DNA of 64,000 nt from Myxococcales bacterium (GTDB lineage: Bacteria; Myxococcota_A; Polyangia; Polyangiales; Ga0077539). Shown in pieces: positions 24,536 through 33,767 of this stretch. A model generated the notes under the pieces. It did no database searches. It saw nothing but the letters and a program-made list of their open reading frames with translations, and was not told where the DNA came from. The DNA lies in contig JAEUKH010000041.1 of the NCBI GenBank assembly GCA_016792845.1, positions 1 through 64,000 on the forward strand, read 5' to 3'. A program made the translations under genes and the position numbers. Every line of letters starts with the position of its first letter. Position 1 is the first letter of the stretch.

Positions 24536-24636
24536 GCGTTGACGGCGGGCGACCCTTGCGCGAGATGCGCGTGGCGACCTAAGGTGGCGCTCGGCTTAAG
24601 CTGGCGCAGTTTCCGGAGACGACGAGGCACTTCACC

Positions 24637-25020
24637 ATGAGCAAGGGCGGTATGTCAGACTTTATTCGTGAGGCCATCCGAGAGAAGGCGATGCGTGATC
24701 TCCACGCGCTCGAACAGCGCAGCCACGCCTTCGGCGGCATCGACCGGGCGCGCGACGCCCTGTTCACCATCGCCACCGACCTGACCAACGCGAGCAACGC
24801 CGTCGGCGCCGTCACCAACGACAGCGCCGTGGCCGCCAAGATGAAGAAGCTCCGCAAGCTCGTCGACGACGCCCACGCGCTCGCCACCGAGCTCGCCGAC
24901 GCCCTCGGCACCGACGGGCAGCGCGACGCCCTCGACGCGCAGCGGGGCGCCATCCTCGAAGCCCTCAAAGAAGCCGGGCTCGACCCCAAGGCGCTGCCTC
25001 GACAGGGCGCTCCGGCCTGA
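24637..25020 (+). CDS. small helical protein, unknown
   Basis: 127 residues, almost entirely amphipathic helix. Residues about 10-30 and 65-110 have heptad-like spacing (KMKKLRKLVDDAHALATELADAL). No signal peptide, membrane segment or Cys. GAGG at about 10 nt upstream of the ATG. No family recognised. Divergent from trpS with the dyad between them. Confidence 0.65.
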   Translation: MSKGGMSDFIREAIREKAMRDLHALEQRSHAFGGIDRARDALFTIATDLTNASNAVGAVTNDSAVAAKMKKLRKLVDDAHALATELADALGTDGQRDALDAQRGAILEALKEAGLDPKALPRQGAPA

Positions 25021-25146
25021 GTCTTCGCGCGGGCGTCGTGGCGCCTCAAGGGCCCTCGCGCGGCCCCGCGGGTTGCACGGCGCGCAACGTCGGGTTGGGC
25101 CGAATGCGCTGGTGAGCGCGCGTAGGCTCCGCTAGCCTCGCGGCCC

Positions 25147-25728
25147 ATGATCCGACCCTCAAGCGCGCTCGTGGTGGCGCTCCTCGGCCTCACCGCAGCC
25201 TGCTCAAGCAGCACCCCGCCCCCCGCACGGCAAGAGACCACCCCCGCCGCGACCGCAAGCGCTCCGAGCGGCGCCGAGGCGCCCGCCAGCGTCACGACGG
25301 CCGAGACGCCGACCCCAGCGCCCGCGACACCCACCGCTGAAACTCCGGCTACTCAGACGACAGCTCCGGCAACACCCGAAGCAACGCCGAACCAAGCCCC
25401 GACTACGCCGGCCGTTGAACCCCCTGCGACGGCCAACGGTACGGCCACGGCGCGCCCGAGCACCCCCGCACGCCCGAGCACCCCGACCGCCGCTGGCGCA
25501 GGCAACGTGGCCCAAGGGCGCGCGATCTTCACCCGGGTCTGCGGCCGCTGCCACGAAGACGGCGACGGCGAGGGCCCGCACCCGAACCTCGGTTGGGCCG
25601 AGAGCCGGATGCGCACCCTCGTCCGCAGCGGCAACGCGCGGATGCGGGCCATCCCGGCGAGCCGCCTCTCAGACGGCGACCTCGACACCCTGATGGTCTA
25701 CCTCCGCTCGACCCGCGCCGTTCGCTGA
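25147..25728 (+). CDS. lipoprotein c-type cytochrome
   Basis: 193 residues. Lipobox LTAAC, Cys19 lipidated. Residues 25-115 are a Thr/Ala/Pro spacer that holds the heme domain away from the membrane. Monoheme cytochrome c domain at about 120-190 with CGRCH (Cys132, Cys135, His136) and a probable Met ligand in ARMRAIP. An electron carrier of the cytochrome c class I type (PF13442-like). Partner unknown; the following GNAT gene begins 23 bp later on the same strand. Confidence 0.85.
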   Translation: MIRPSSALVVALLGLTAACSSSTPPPARQETTPAATASAPSGAEAPASVTTAETPTPAPATPTAETPATQTTAPATPEATPNQAPTTPAVEPPATANGTATARPSTPARPSTPTAAGAGNVAQGRAIFTRVCGRCHEDGDGEGPHPNLGWAESRMRTLVRSGNARMRAIPASRLSDGDLDTLMVYLRSTRAVR

Positions 25729-25750
25729 CGCGCTGCGGCTCCGTCCTGCG

Positions 25751-26233
25751 ATGCGCATCGCGCCCCTCTCGCTCGACGACCCCGCGGAGTGCGTCGCCGC
25801 GTGGCGGCTCCAACGCGCCGCCTACGCCCGCGAAGCGGCCCTGATCGGGTCGACGGGCATGGCGGCTCTCCATGAGCGCGTCGCCGACCTCGCGGCGAAC
25901 CGCACCGAGCGCTTCGACGGCGCGTGGGCAGAACCGCGCACCCCCCAGGGTTTGCTCGGCCTCATCGTCGTCGAGGCGACGCCCGAGGGGTGGTTGATCT
26001 CGCGGCTCGCGATCGACCCGAGGCACCTCCGACGCGGCGTCGCGCGGGCCCTTCTTCGACACGTCGTGGCGCGACACGGCGCCGAGGGGCTGCGGGTGAG
26101 CACCGGCGAGGCCAATTCACCCGCACGAGGGCTCTACGAATCTGAGGGATTTGTGATCGAGACCCGGGGCCCCGCCCCTGACGGCACGCCCTTGGCGCGG
26201 TATCGCCTCGCGGCGCCGCGACTCAGTGGCTGA
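25751..26233 (+). CDS. GNAT-family N-acetyltransferase
   Basis: 160 residues. GNAT fold: acetyl-CoA-binding motif RRGVARALLRHVV near residues 97-109, followed by the beta-5/alpha-4 segment ANSPARGLYESEGFV. Substrate unknown. It overlaps the convergent CBS gene by 11 bp. Confidence 0.85.
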   Translation: MRIAPLSLDDPAECVAAWRLQRAAYAREAALIGSTGMAALHERVADLAANRTERFDGAWAEPRTPQGLLGLIVVEATPEGWLISRLAIDPRHLRRGVARALLRHVVARHGAEGLRVSTGEANSPARGLYESEGFVIETRGPAPDGTPLARYRLAAPRLSG

Positions 26234-26633
26234 GCCGGGTCTGGAGCAGGTTCGCGAGCGCCTTGCAGGCGTCGACGGTGGTGAAAATGCCCACCACCTT
26301 GTCGTTCTGCATCACCACCGCCGAGCCGTACTTGTGGAGGGCCAGCTCGCCCACCACCTCGTCGAGTTGGGCCTCGGGGCTCACCGAATACACGTTGGTG
26401 ACCATCGCGTCTTCGACCGTGACCGCCGTCGGGTCGACGTCCTTCAAGGTCTCGACGAGCTGAATGTCGCGCTCTGTAATGAGCCCCACGAGCCGATTGC
26501 CCTGCAACACCGGCAGGTGACGGATGGTGTGCTCTCGCATCAAGCGCTGCGCCGTGGCGAGGGTCTGCTCGACCCCGATGGTGTGCGGCGCGACCGACAT
26601 GAACTTCTGAACCGTGGGGATAGCCTTCGACAT
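26223..26633 (-). CDS. tandem CBS-domain protein
   Basis: 136 residues from the ATG at 26633. Two CBS motifs: IGVEQTLATAQRLMREHTIRHL / NRLVGLITERDI (about 18-70) and SPEAQLDEVVGELALHKYG / NDKVVGIFTTVD (about 80-130). Stand-alone CBS pairs bind adenine nucleotides and act as energy sensors; the partner is not evident here. A palindrome lies 46 bp upstream. Confidence 0.9.
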   Translation of the reverse strand: MSKAIPTVQKFMSVAPHTIGVEQTLATAQRLMREHTIRHLPVLQGNRLVGLITERDIQLVETLKDVDPTAVTVEDAMVTNVYSVSPEAQLDEVVGELALHKYGSAVVMQNDKVVGIFTTVDACKALANLLQTRLSH

Positions 26634-26678
26634 GACGCCCCCTTGAGCATCACCCGTGCCATTCAATCATCGGCCGTA

Positions 26679-26695
26679 AATCAAAGCCTTTGATT
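26679..26695. promoter_or_regulatory. perfect 8+8 palindrome upstream of CBS gene
   Basis: AATCAAAG, one C, CTTTGATT. It lies in an AT-rich patch 46 bp ahead of the CBS gene start. An operator or promoter element is possible; spacing differs from the FNR/Crp half-site arrangement. Confidence 0.4.
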
Positions 26696-26741
26696 ACACA
26701 CCACGAAGAAGCTGCGCGGCCGATGCAGCGCTTGCGTCTTG

Positions 26742-27182
26742 TCAATCTCGGGGCCCCGCTGCGGGGCTCGGCGCGCGCGCTCCGAGCAGCGACACCCACA
26801 GCGCCGCCGCGGTCACCGACACGGCCACCGGCGTCAAGGGCGCCCCGAAGGTGAAAGCGAGCGCCGCGACGAGGGCCGCGAGCTGCGGCAAGGTCGAGGC
26901 CGCGTAGAGCGACAACACCCGCGCCCGGTCGGCGTAGGCCGCGCCGCGTGCCGCCACGAGCCGGGCGTAGAGCCTCGTTTGCACCCACCACGCGGGCAGC
27001 CCCAAGAGAAGGGTCGCGACGCAGAGGCCCCAGGCCGGAGCGCCCAGGGCGGGTCTGAGATAGGCCCGTAAGAGCTCGAAATCAGGCGGAAAGAGCAGCC
27101 GCCGCAGCCCCGTCTCGACGGCCAACGACGCGGGGCTCGCCCCCGCCATCATCAACACCACGGCCCACCACGGGAGCCTCAC
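26742..27182 (-). CDS. small membrane protein in GMC operon
   Basis: 146 residues from a GTG at 27182 that overlaps the stop of the GMC oxidoreductase (GTGA), which identifies the start. Hydrophobic helices near residues 5-20, 45-65 and 95-130 (LPQLAALVAALAFTFGAPLTP). No family recognised. Third gene of a tightly coupled unit; could be a membrane anchor for the oxidoreductase. Confidence 0.6.
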   Translation of the reverse strand: MRLPWWAVVLMMAGASPASLAVETGLRRLLFPPDFELLRAYLRPALGAPAWGLCVATLLLGLPAWWVQTRLYARLVAARGAAYADRARVLSLYAASTLPQLAALVAALAFTFGAPLTPVAVSVTAAALWVSLLGARAPSPAAGPRD

Positions 27183-28669
27183 CCACGCCCCTCGGCCAGT
27201 CGCGAGGCCGCCACCCAGACCAAGGCCATGATCGTGTGCTGCGGGTTCACCCCGAGGTTGGTCGGAAAGACGCTCGAATCCATCACATAGAGGCCGCTCA
27301 GGTCGCGAACCTTGAGCGACGCGTCGACCACCGAGGGCGCGCCCCCCTCGCCCGCCGCCGCCGTACCGAAGAGGTGCGAGGCCGTCATCAAGAGCCGCCC
27401 TGGGTTCAGCTCGGTCTCTTCGATCAAAGAGACCTCGTCGATGGAGCGCATCACCGGGGTCAGGCCGCCGATCCCCGGAAAGACCTCGCGGGCCCCTGCG
27501 GTGAAGAGCATCCGGGCGAGGGTCGCGAGGCCGTCTCGCATCCGAAGCATGTCGCGGCGGGTGGGCTCGAAGGTGACGGCGGCGTCGCTCCCGCCGCCCA
27601 TGAAGGTCGGGCGCACGCGGCCGTGGGCCTCCATCCTGACGATGGTCGCCCACTGGGCGTAGTGTTGCAACTCGGTGAGCCGCGTCTGCCACGAAGCCCC
27701 CGCGCCGGGCAGCCGCGCCGCCAACATCTCAGGCGGCAAGGTCAACGACTCAAGCTTCAGCCGCCGATCAGGCAACGGAACCTCATACCCCTGGGTCGCC
27801 CCCCACCCCATCGCCACGGGCTCGTCGAAGCGCCCCACCACCGCCGCCCCGGGGTGCATCTGGAGCCGCCGCCCCACCAGGCCCCGGAGCCCGCTCCGCC
27901 GAAGAATCACCGGCGTCTGGATGGTGCTCGCGGCCACGATCACCGCCCGCCGGGCCATCACCCGCAGGGGCCCGAGCACCCGATGCGTCATCGGGTCGAT
28001 GAGGGCGCCCTCGACCCCGATGGCCCGGCCGAACTCAAGCATCACCCGGTCGACCCGCGCGCCGGTATGAAGCCGCGCACCGTCACCGAGAGCCCGCGGA
28101 ATGTACGACACGTCCATGCTCTGGCGGCGCTCGCCCGGGCAGCCCTGGAGGCACTGCGCGCTCGCCTGGCATCGCCCCGCATTGCGGCGCATCGCCTTGC
28201 CAGGGAGCCCCATGGCCATCGCCGCTTCGTGCATGAGCGTGCTGTTGCCGCCCCAGATCGAAGGGTCAGTGGCTTCGACCTCGATCTCGCGCTCGATCTG
28301 CTCGTACGCCCGGTCGAGGGCCTCACCGCCGACCAGCGCGCCGAGGCCGTGCTGCGCGACCCAGTCGGCCCGCACCCACGGCGGCATGCGCCACACGATG
28401 CCCGAGTTGATGGCCGTCGCCCCGCCCACGCAGCGCCCCTGCAAGATCGGAAAGGGCCCGAGCGACCGGGTCGTGTGGCTCCCCGCGTCACGAAAGGCCT
28501 GCCCCATGGCCCCGAGGAGCTCTCTCGGTCGCTCGGCGGTGCGCAGCCGCGGGCCTTCTTCGAGCAGCAGCACGTCGTGCCCGGCCGCCGCCAGCACCCG
28601 CGCCGCCGTCGCGCCCCCGGCCCCGGTGCCGACGATCACAAAATCGGCCACATCGTCGAGGCCCCTCAT
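27179..28669 (-). CDS. GMC-family FAD oxidoreductase (long-chain alcohol oxidase-like)
   Basis: 496 residues from the ATG at 28669. N-terminal FAD motif FVIVGTGAGGATAARVL near residues 9-25, then ILQGRCVGGATAINSGIVWR, the GMC signature, and a C-terminal GLYVMDSSVFPTNLGVNPQHTIMALVW with the catalytic His/Asn region. A Cys-rich insert CQASAQCLQGCP (about 160-172) is typical of long-chain fatty-alcohol oxidases and cholesterol-oxidase relatives. Overlaps both neighbours (ATGA upstream, GTGA downstream), so the three proteins are probably made in fixed ratio. Confidence 0.88.
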   Translation of the reverse strand: MRGLDDVADFVIVGTGAGGATAARVLAAAGHDVLLLEEGPRLRTAERPRELLGAMGQAFRDAGSHTTRSLGPFPILQGRCVGGATAINSGIVWRMPPWVRADWVAQHGLGALVGGEALDRAYEQIEREIEVEATDPSIWGGNSTLMHEAAMAMGLPGKAMRRNAGRCQASAQCLQGCPGERRQSMDVSYIPRALGDGARLHTGARVDRVMLEFGRAIGVEGALIDPMTHRVLGPLRVMARRAVIVAASTIQTPVILRRSGLRGLVGRRLQMHPGAAVVGRFDEPVAMGWGATQGYEVPLPDRRLKLESLTLPPEMLAARLPGAGASWQTRLTELQHYAQWATIVRMEAHGRVRPTFMGGGSDAAVTFEPTRRDMLRMRDGLATLARMLFTAGAREVFPGIGGLTPVMRSIDEVSLIEETELNPGRLLMTASHLFGTAAAGEGGAPSVVDASLKVRDLSGLYVMDSSVFPTNLGVNPQHTIMALVWVAASRLAEGRG

Positions 28670-29100
28670 GGCGCCCCCGTCGACACCACGGGCAGCGCCC
28701 GCTTCGAGAACCGCGTCTCGCTGAGGTCGTACCCCGATCGCCCCCGCACCGCCGCGCTCTTGAACATCGCCATGCACGCCGTGAGCTTCAGCATCAGCGC
28801 CATGCCGCGCACCCCGAGCCGCGCATCGCCCAACATCTTCGAGAGAAACTCACCCCGGGCCTCGGGCGCCATCGCCCCGAGCGTCGAGGCCCCGCCCCCA
28901 AGAAAGCCCGGCGCGAACCACACCACCCAGGTCGCCAGGTGCATCCCCAGCCGGGCCTGCGGATGCGAGCGCGCCAACATCGCGTCGGCCGCCCCCAACC
29001 AGTCGACCTCGCCCTCGGCCACCACCAGGCCCTCTGAGGCGCCCGCGTAGGCAGGCAGAATCACCGCAAGCCAGCGGCGCTCGAATGCAAAAAAACCCAT
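28666..29100 (-). CDS. small partner protein of GMC oxidoreductase
   Basis: 144 residues, helical, moderately hydrophobic (LATWVVWFAPGFLGG). The C-terminal part (MLKLTACMAMF ... GRSGYDLSE) resembles the N-terminal extension that precedes the FAD domain in fatty-alcohol oxidases, so this may be a detached domain. That is an inference from layout and a short match. ATGA overlap with the oxidoreductase. Codons 2-4 contain a run of seven T (A7 on the plus strand, 29089-29095), unusual in this GC-rich sequence. Confidence 0.6.
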   Translation of the reverse strand: MGFFAFERRWLAVILPAYAGASEGLVVAEGEVDWLGAADAMLARSHPQARLGMHLATWVVWFAPGFLGGGASTLGAMAPEARGEFLSKMLGDARLGVRGMALMLKLTACMAMFKSAAVRGRSGYDLSETRFSKRALPVVSTGAP

Positions 29101-29283
29101 CGATCTCGCTGCAATTCAGCGCCACCTCGGCAGGTGCGAAACCAACGTCTCACCTCAGGGCGCCAGCGGTGCGTAACACACGTAGCACCCCATCACAAGG
29201 CTTCTCTCTGCGTTGATTCAGGGCGCGAAGGGGTCTTCGGGCGGATGCGCGTCGCGGGAGCGGAGGGGGAGCCTACGGGGCGC

Positions 29284-31110
29284 TCAGGCGACGGCCATGG
29301 GGATGCCCGCGATGCCTTCGAACTGCTGCTCCCACACCTGCGCGCGGAGCTTCTCGATGCGCTCGCGGAGGGTCTTGAGCTCGGCGCTGAGGGCGTCGAT
29401 GTCGGCCACCGAGGGGGCCTCGCCCTCGCGGGCCTCTTCGAGGGCTTTTTGCGTGTGGTAGAGCACTTCGAGCACCGAGCGTCGCAGCTCGTCGTTCGAG
29501 TTTTGGACGAAATCGCTGAGCTTGAGGCCGAAGCGCTCGATGGTGGCTTGCAGCTCGGGCCCGATGCGGGCCATGCACGCGCGCACCGCGGCGGGGGCGG
29601 CGTCGAGGGCCTTTCGCTTCACCTCGGCGTCAGCGCGGTCTTTGAAGAAGATCGCGAGCGCCGGCGCGGCGAGGGTCATGAGGCCCCCCACGAGGACGTT
29701 CATGGTGAGCATGACGCCCATGCCGAAGGCGCCGAGGGCGAAGACCGAGAGGTCGTACGCGAGGGTGTCGACCTTGACGTCGAGGGTGGTGGCGTCGGGG
29801 CCGAGAAAGCCCTGAAGGCTCTGGTTGGCCTCGCGGGCGTCTTCATTGACGATGGCGACGATCTCTTCGGCGAGCTTTTCGAGCCGGTCGCCGAGGGTGC
29901 GGGCCTCGGTCTCAAGCCACTTGCGCCAGGTCTCTTCGATGAACCCGGGCAGGTACTTTCGAATGTCTTCTGCCGAAGACTTCTCGACCTCGGTGCGGAT
30001 CGCCGTCGCGAACTCTTCGGTGAAGGTCTCAAGGTCGCGCTGGGCGATGGCCTTCACGGCCCCGATCTCTTCGTCGATGCGCGCCTTTCGGGCGGCCACC
30101 GCGTGCCGCGAGCGCTCGACGTCGGCCTCGATGGCCGCGATGCGGGCGCGGAGCTCGTCGCTGGTCATGGTGAGCGCGCGACGGCGCACGGCCACGCCGC
30201 GACCGAGGAGCTCGCTCACCCGCAGGCCCTCGTCGGCGGCGTAATCGGTCAGCATGCGGAGGCGGTCGCTGCCGAGGAGAGAAGAGAGCTTGCCGAGCAG
30301 CGCGTTCAGCCCAGACCCCTCGGCGTCGCCCCCGAGCGCCCGGGTCGCCGAGAGGAACATCACCGGCGCCCCAGGCACCAGCGATTCGAGGTGCTTCTCA
30401 ACAAAGGTGATCACCTCAGCCTTCTGAGAATCATTCAAGAGATCGGCCTTGTTGATGGCGAACACGATGCGGTCGCGCCCGGCCCCGAGGAGCCGCTCGC
30501 GCAGAAACCGCCGCTCGCTCTCTTTCAGCGCCTGCCCCGCGTCGAGGAGAAAGACCACCGCGTCGGCCCGCGGCACGTACCCGTAGGTGATCTCAGCGCG
30601 CTGGAGGTTCAAATCATTGACGCCGGGGGTGTCGACGAGGGTCACCCGCTCGCGCAAGATCTCAGCCGGGTACTCGAGCTCAAGCCTGAGGATCTGGCTC
30701 GGGTCGACCTCGGTGCCTGCCACATACTCATTGAGCCTGGCGAACGCGATCTCGTCGCGAACGCCCGCCTGCTGACGGTCGCGCGCGGCGTCGGCCTGAT
30801 CGGGGTCGCGGCGGATCACCGCGGCGCGGGGGTGCTCGCCGTGCTTCACCTCGTGAATCACCGCCGTCGTGGGCGTGATGCCCGTCGGTAGCACCGTGCC
30901 GCCGAGGAGCGCGTTCACAAACGTCGTCTTGCCGTGATTGAACTCGCCGAGCACCACCAGCACGGCGCGCTCTTCTTCGAGCCTCGGGATGCGATCGCTC
31001 TCCAGGCGTGTCGACAGCGAGGCCGCACCGGCCTTCTGCGCGAGGCCCGCGAGGGTACGGAGTGAGCCGAGAAGATCGTCTTTAATTTCAGAGAGATTGC
31101 GAGGTGCCAT
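29284..31110 (-). CDS. dynamin-like GTPase
   Basis: 608 residues. Dynamin-superfamily GTPase: G1 GEFNHGKTT (55-63), G2 Thr in TGITPTT, G3 DTPGVNDL (160-167), G4 NKAD (220-223). A long helical stalk with coiled coils (about 300-420) leads to a hydrophobic hairpin (about 445-475) that would act as the membrane-binding paddle, then a C-terminal coiled coil. Similar to bacterial dynamins that remodel or protect membranes. Single copy, not paired with a second dynamin. The gap of 183 bp downstream shows no clear signal. Confidence 0.88.
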   Translation of the reverse strand: MAPRNLSEIKDDLLGSLRTLAGLAQKAGAASLSTRLESDRIPRLEEERAVLVVLGEFNHGKTTFVNALLGGTVLPTGITPTTAVIHEVKHGEHPRAAVIRRDPDQADAARDRQQAGVRDEIAFARLNEYVAGTEVDPSQILRLELEYPAEILRERVTLVDTPGVNDLNLQRAEITYGYVPRADAVVFLLDAGQALKESERRFLRERLLGAGRDRIVFAINKADLLNDSQKAEVITFVEKHLESLVPGAPVMFLSATRALGGDAEGSGLNALLGKLSSLLGSDRLRMLTDYAADEGLRVSELLGRGVAVRRRALTMTSDELRARIAAIEADVERSRHAVAARKARIDEEIGAVKAIAQRDLETFTEEFATAIRTEVEKSSAEDIRKYLPGFIEETWRKWLETEARTLGDRLEKLAEEIVAIVNEDAREANQSLQGFLGPDATTLDVKVDTLAYDLSVFALGAFGMGVMLTMNVLVGGLMTLAAPALAIFFKDRADAEVKRKALDAAPAAVRACMARIGPELQATIERFGLKLSDFVQNSNDELRRSVLEVLYHTQKALEEAREGEAPSVADIDALSAELKTLRERIEKLRAQVWEQQFEGIAGIPMAVA

Positions 31111-31181
31111 GCGGCGCCGCTCCTTCGCGCTGAGCGCTCAAGCGAGTGCAGAGTGACGGGGGTGTCGAGCCGGCGTGCGGC

Positions 31182-32063
31182 TCAAATGACTTTCACGAGC
31201 TCGGTGGTCTGCCGCTCAAGCTCGTCGCGGCTGAGGCCCTCGGTGAGCCCCACGGCTTCACGAAAGAACGCGCTGCGAGAGAAGATCCGCAGCGCCTCGA
31301 TGCGCTTGGTGAGGTACGGGTGGCTGTGCTTGAGCTCGCCCATTCGGCCCACGCTCTGTTGCGACTCGCCGAGCTGCGCGAGGTACACCTCGCGGTTCAA
31401 CTCTTGAAACAATTTGCGCGAACCGACGGCGAGCTTCAAGAACGAGTCTTCCGCCGTACGGAGGTCGCGAACACAGAGCAACCCCGCGCGATCACAGGTG
31501 ATCTCTGCCGCCCTCGACCAGCCGTTGAGGGCCAGCGTGACGGGCATGAGCAGCGGCGCGAGCATCGCACCGGCGGCGAGTTGGGCCATGGTCTGCAAGA
31601 TGCGCAAGGTCGTGAGATAGACGACGTGCTTGTTTTGAATGTGACCGCACTCGTGGCCAATGATGAAGCGCAGCTCGTCGTCGGTCATGTGTTCGAGGGT
31701 GGCCGAATGAATGACGATGAAGCTGTCGTCTTCGGTGCCCGCGGTCATCGCGTTGATGTGGTGATTGGGCACCACGTAGATCTGCGGGGTCTTGATGCCG
31801 AGGCGCCGGGCGCACTGCTCGGCGATGCGATGCACCCGCGGAAACTGGCTCGGCCCGACCCGCACCGCGGTGCCGAGGAGGTCGCCCGTGTACACATTCT
31901 TGCTGAGCTTCACCAGCTGCGAGACGGCCAGCTCGACCGAGCGGGCGCTGCGCATGGCGCGGAGCACTTTGAGGTCACCCTCGAAGGCGTACCCGTCACC
32001 CGGCACGAGGTCACGCCCGGTCTTCTTGTCGTCGACAAAGGCTGAGAAATCAAATCGCTCCAT
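31182..32063 (-). CDS. M48-family metallopeptidase
   Basis: 293 residues. Zinc site HECGH (137-141) with the third ligand Glu in AEITCDRAGLL about 50 residues later. A hydrophobic stretch (LQTMAQLAAGAMLAPLLMP) lies between them. No N-terminal signal peptide, unlike HtpX/Oma1-type members with several helices; a shorter cytoplasmic-facing M48 of the YfgC/HtpX relatives. Substrate unknown. 71 bp downstream of the dynamin gene on the same strand. Confidence 0.9.
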   Translation of the reverse strand: MERFDFSAFVDDKKTGRDLVPGDGYAFEGDLKVLRAMRSARSVELAVSQLVKLSKNVYTGDLLGTAVRVGPSQFPRVHRIAEQCARRLGIKTPQIYVVPNHHINAMTAGTEDDSFIVIHSATLEHMTDDELRFIIGHECGHIQNKHVVYLTTLRILQTMAQLAAGAMLAPLLMPVTLALNGWSRAAEITCDRAGLLCVRDLRTAEDSFLKLAVGSRKLFQELNREVYLAQLGESQQSVGRMGELKHSHPYLTKRIEALRIFSRSAFFREAVGLTEGLSRDELERQTTELVKVI

Positions 32064-32179
32064 CGTGATGCTGACCTCCGTTCAGGGCCGACCTCGCGCA
32101 CCGTAGCACGCGGGCCGAGCCCGGGCGGCCACACCCTTCGGGGGCCACACCTTCACGCAACGCCATCGACCCCCGCGCG

Positions 32180-33661
32180 TCACGCCCGGGCCATCGCAGC
32201 CTCGGCAACCTTCACACCGCCGAGCGCCGTGGCAAGCGTGCTCTGACCCGGAAAGACCGAATCTCCGACCAGCCACAGGCCAGGTTCGCTTTCACAGGGC
32301 CCGAGGCCGCGGTAACTCGCAAGGCCCGCCCGGCGGGGTATTCCGCCGACGTAGCCTCCGGGCCGCCCCGTGAAGCGCTCGAAGGTGCGCGGCGAGCCCG
32401 GAAGGCTGTGCACCACGGCCCCGTCGAGGTCGGGCAGGTGCCGCGCGAGGCTCCCGCGCATGGCGGCCTGGATGCGCGCCACGGTGCGCCCCTGGGCCTC
32501 GGGCGAGAGCGCTCGAAAGGGCTTGAGCCGCAGGTGCGTCGAGGCCGTCACGGTGCGGGCGCCGCCGGGCCCGCGGGCCTCATCGCGCCCCGACACGCTG
32601 ACAAAGACGTGATTGCCTTCGACGAAGGCCGCTGCCGTGTCGGTGACGAGGGCGAAGTGCTGGGCCTCGGGGCGAAGCGGCGCATCGGGCGCGAGGCCGA
32701 GGTAGAGCATCACCGCGCCCCAACCCTCTTCGACCGCCGCGCTCAGCGACGCGAGGCGGGGGCCGCCGCCCTGGGCGCCGCGGAGGGTCGCCACCGCCCG
32801 CGGGAGGAGGTTGCACACGACCTGCTGCGCCCTGATCGGGCCGCGGCGCGCCTCGACCTGCCATCCCGCGTCGACCCGCGTGAGGGCGCTCACCCGGTCG
32901 GCCATCCGGAGCGTGACGCCGAGCCGTCGGGCGAGCCCCAAGAGCGCCTCGGCGAGCGCCCCGAGGCCGCCCTCGACGTGTCGCGTTCCGCGGTAATAGT
33001 AGTCGATCGCGGCCAGGGCGATGGGCGCCTCGACCTCGTCGACGGCGCCTTGCACGGTGATCTGGGTCACCGCGTTGAGGTACACCGTGAGGGGCTCGAA
33101 GTGCGCGAGGCCGTGGTCGTCGAGCACCGCCGCGAGCGAGCGCCCGAGGGTCGGCGCGAGGCGCAGGTACGCGGGCAAATTGCGCAAATGCGCGAGAACC
33201 CCGGCGCGGTCGAAGGGCGGCAGCATCGACGGCCCCGCGAAGATCGGCCACAGCGCGTCGGCGACGGCCTTTTGTCGCGCGAAGAAGGCGTCAATCCGCT
33301 CGCCCGGCGCACCCGCGAAGGCCTTCAGCTGTGTGACGAGAGCCGCTCGCTCGGCGCCCACCGCGAGGCGCCACCCTGGCGCGCACAGGGTGACCACAGG
33401 GTCGAGCGCGGCGGTCGTGACGTCGAGCCCGTACGTGTCGACCCACTTGGCGAAGAGCTGCCCCGGCGCGAACCCCGACGAGAGGGTCGCGCCGCTCTCG
33501 AAGCGCCACCCGCCGCGGGTGAAGGTCGAGGCGCACCCGCCGGGGTATTTCAGCGCCTCGACGAGGGTCACCCGGGCCCCCAACTCGGCCAGGCGAATCG
33601 CCGCGCCGAGACCCCCGAAGCCGGCCCCGATCACCACCACGTCTGCGTCTTCTCTCGGCAT
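32180..33661 (-). CDS. phytoene-desaturase/CrtI-like FAD oxidoreductase
   Basis: 493 residues from the ATG at 33661. N-terminal dinucleotide motif VVVIGAGFGGLGAAIRLAEL near residues 7-26 and a C-terminal FAD motif ending in LVGDSVFPGQSTLATALGGVKVAE. Matches the CrtI/CrtISO/retinol-saturase branch of amine-oxidase-like flavoproteins, which act on carotenoids or other polyenes. No other carotenoid gene is nearby, so the substrate cannot be stated. Divergent from the pirin gene across 106 bp. Confidence 0.85.
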   Translation of the reverse strand: MPREDADVVVIGAGFGGLGAAIRLAELGARVTLVEALKYPGGCASTFTRGGWRFESGATLSSGFAPGQLFAKWVDTYGLDVTTAALDPVVTLCAPGWRLAVGAERAALVTQLKAFAGAPGERIDAFFARQKAVADALWPIFAGPSMLPPFDRAGVLAHLRNLPAYLRLAPTLGRSLAAVLDDHGLAHFEPLTVYLNAVTQITVQGAVDEVEAPIALAAIDYYYRGTRHVEGGLGALAEALLGLARRLGVTLRMADRVSALTRVDAGWQVEARRGPIRAQQVVCNLLPRAVATLRGAQGGGPRLASLSAAVEEGWGAVMLYLGLAPDAPLRPEAQHFALVTDTAAAFVEGNHVFVSVSGRDEARGPGGARTVTASTHLRLKPFRALSPEAQGRTVARIQAAMRGSLARHLPDLDGAVVHSLPGSPRTFERFTGRPGGYVGGIPRRAGLASYRGLGPCESEPGLWLVGDSVFPGQSTLATALGGVKVAEAAMARA

Positions 33662-33767
33662 CACGTCGGGCCCTTCGATGCTCGTCAGAGGCGTGTTCCT
33701 CGCGCGCAACCTGACGCTGCACCGCCACGCCCTGACAGGCCCGAGGGCGAAGGTTAGGGTGCGGAGC

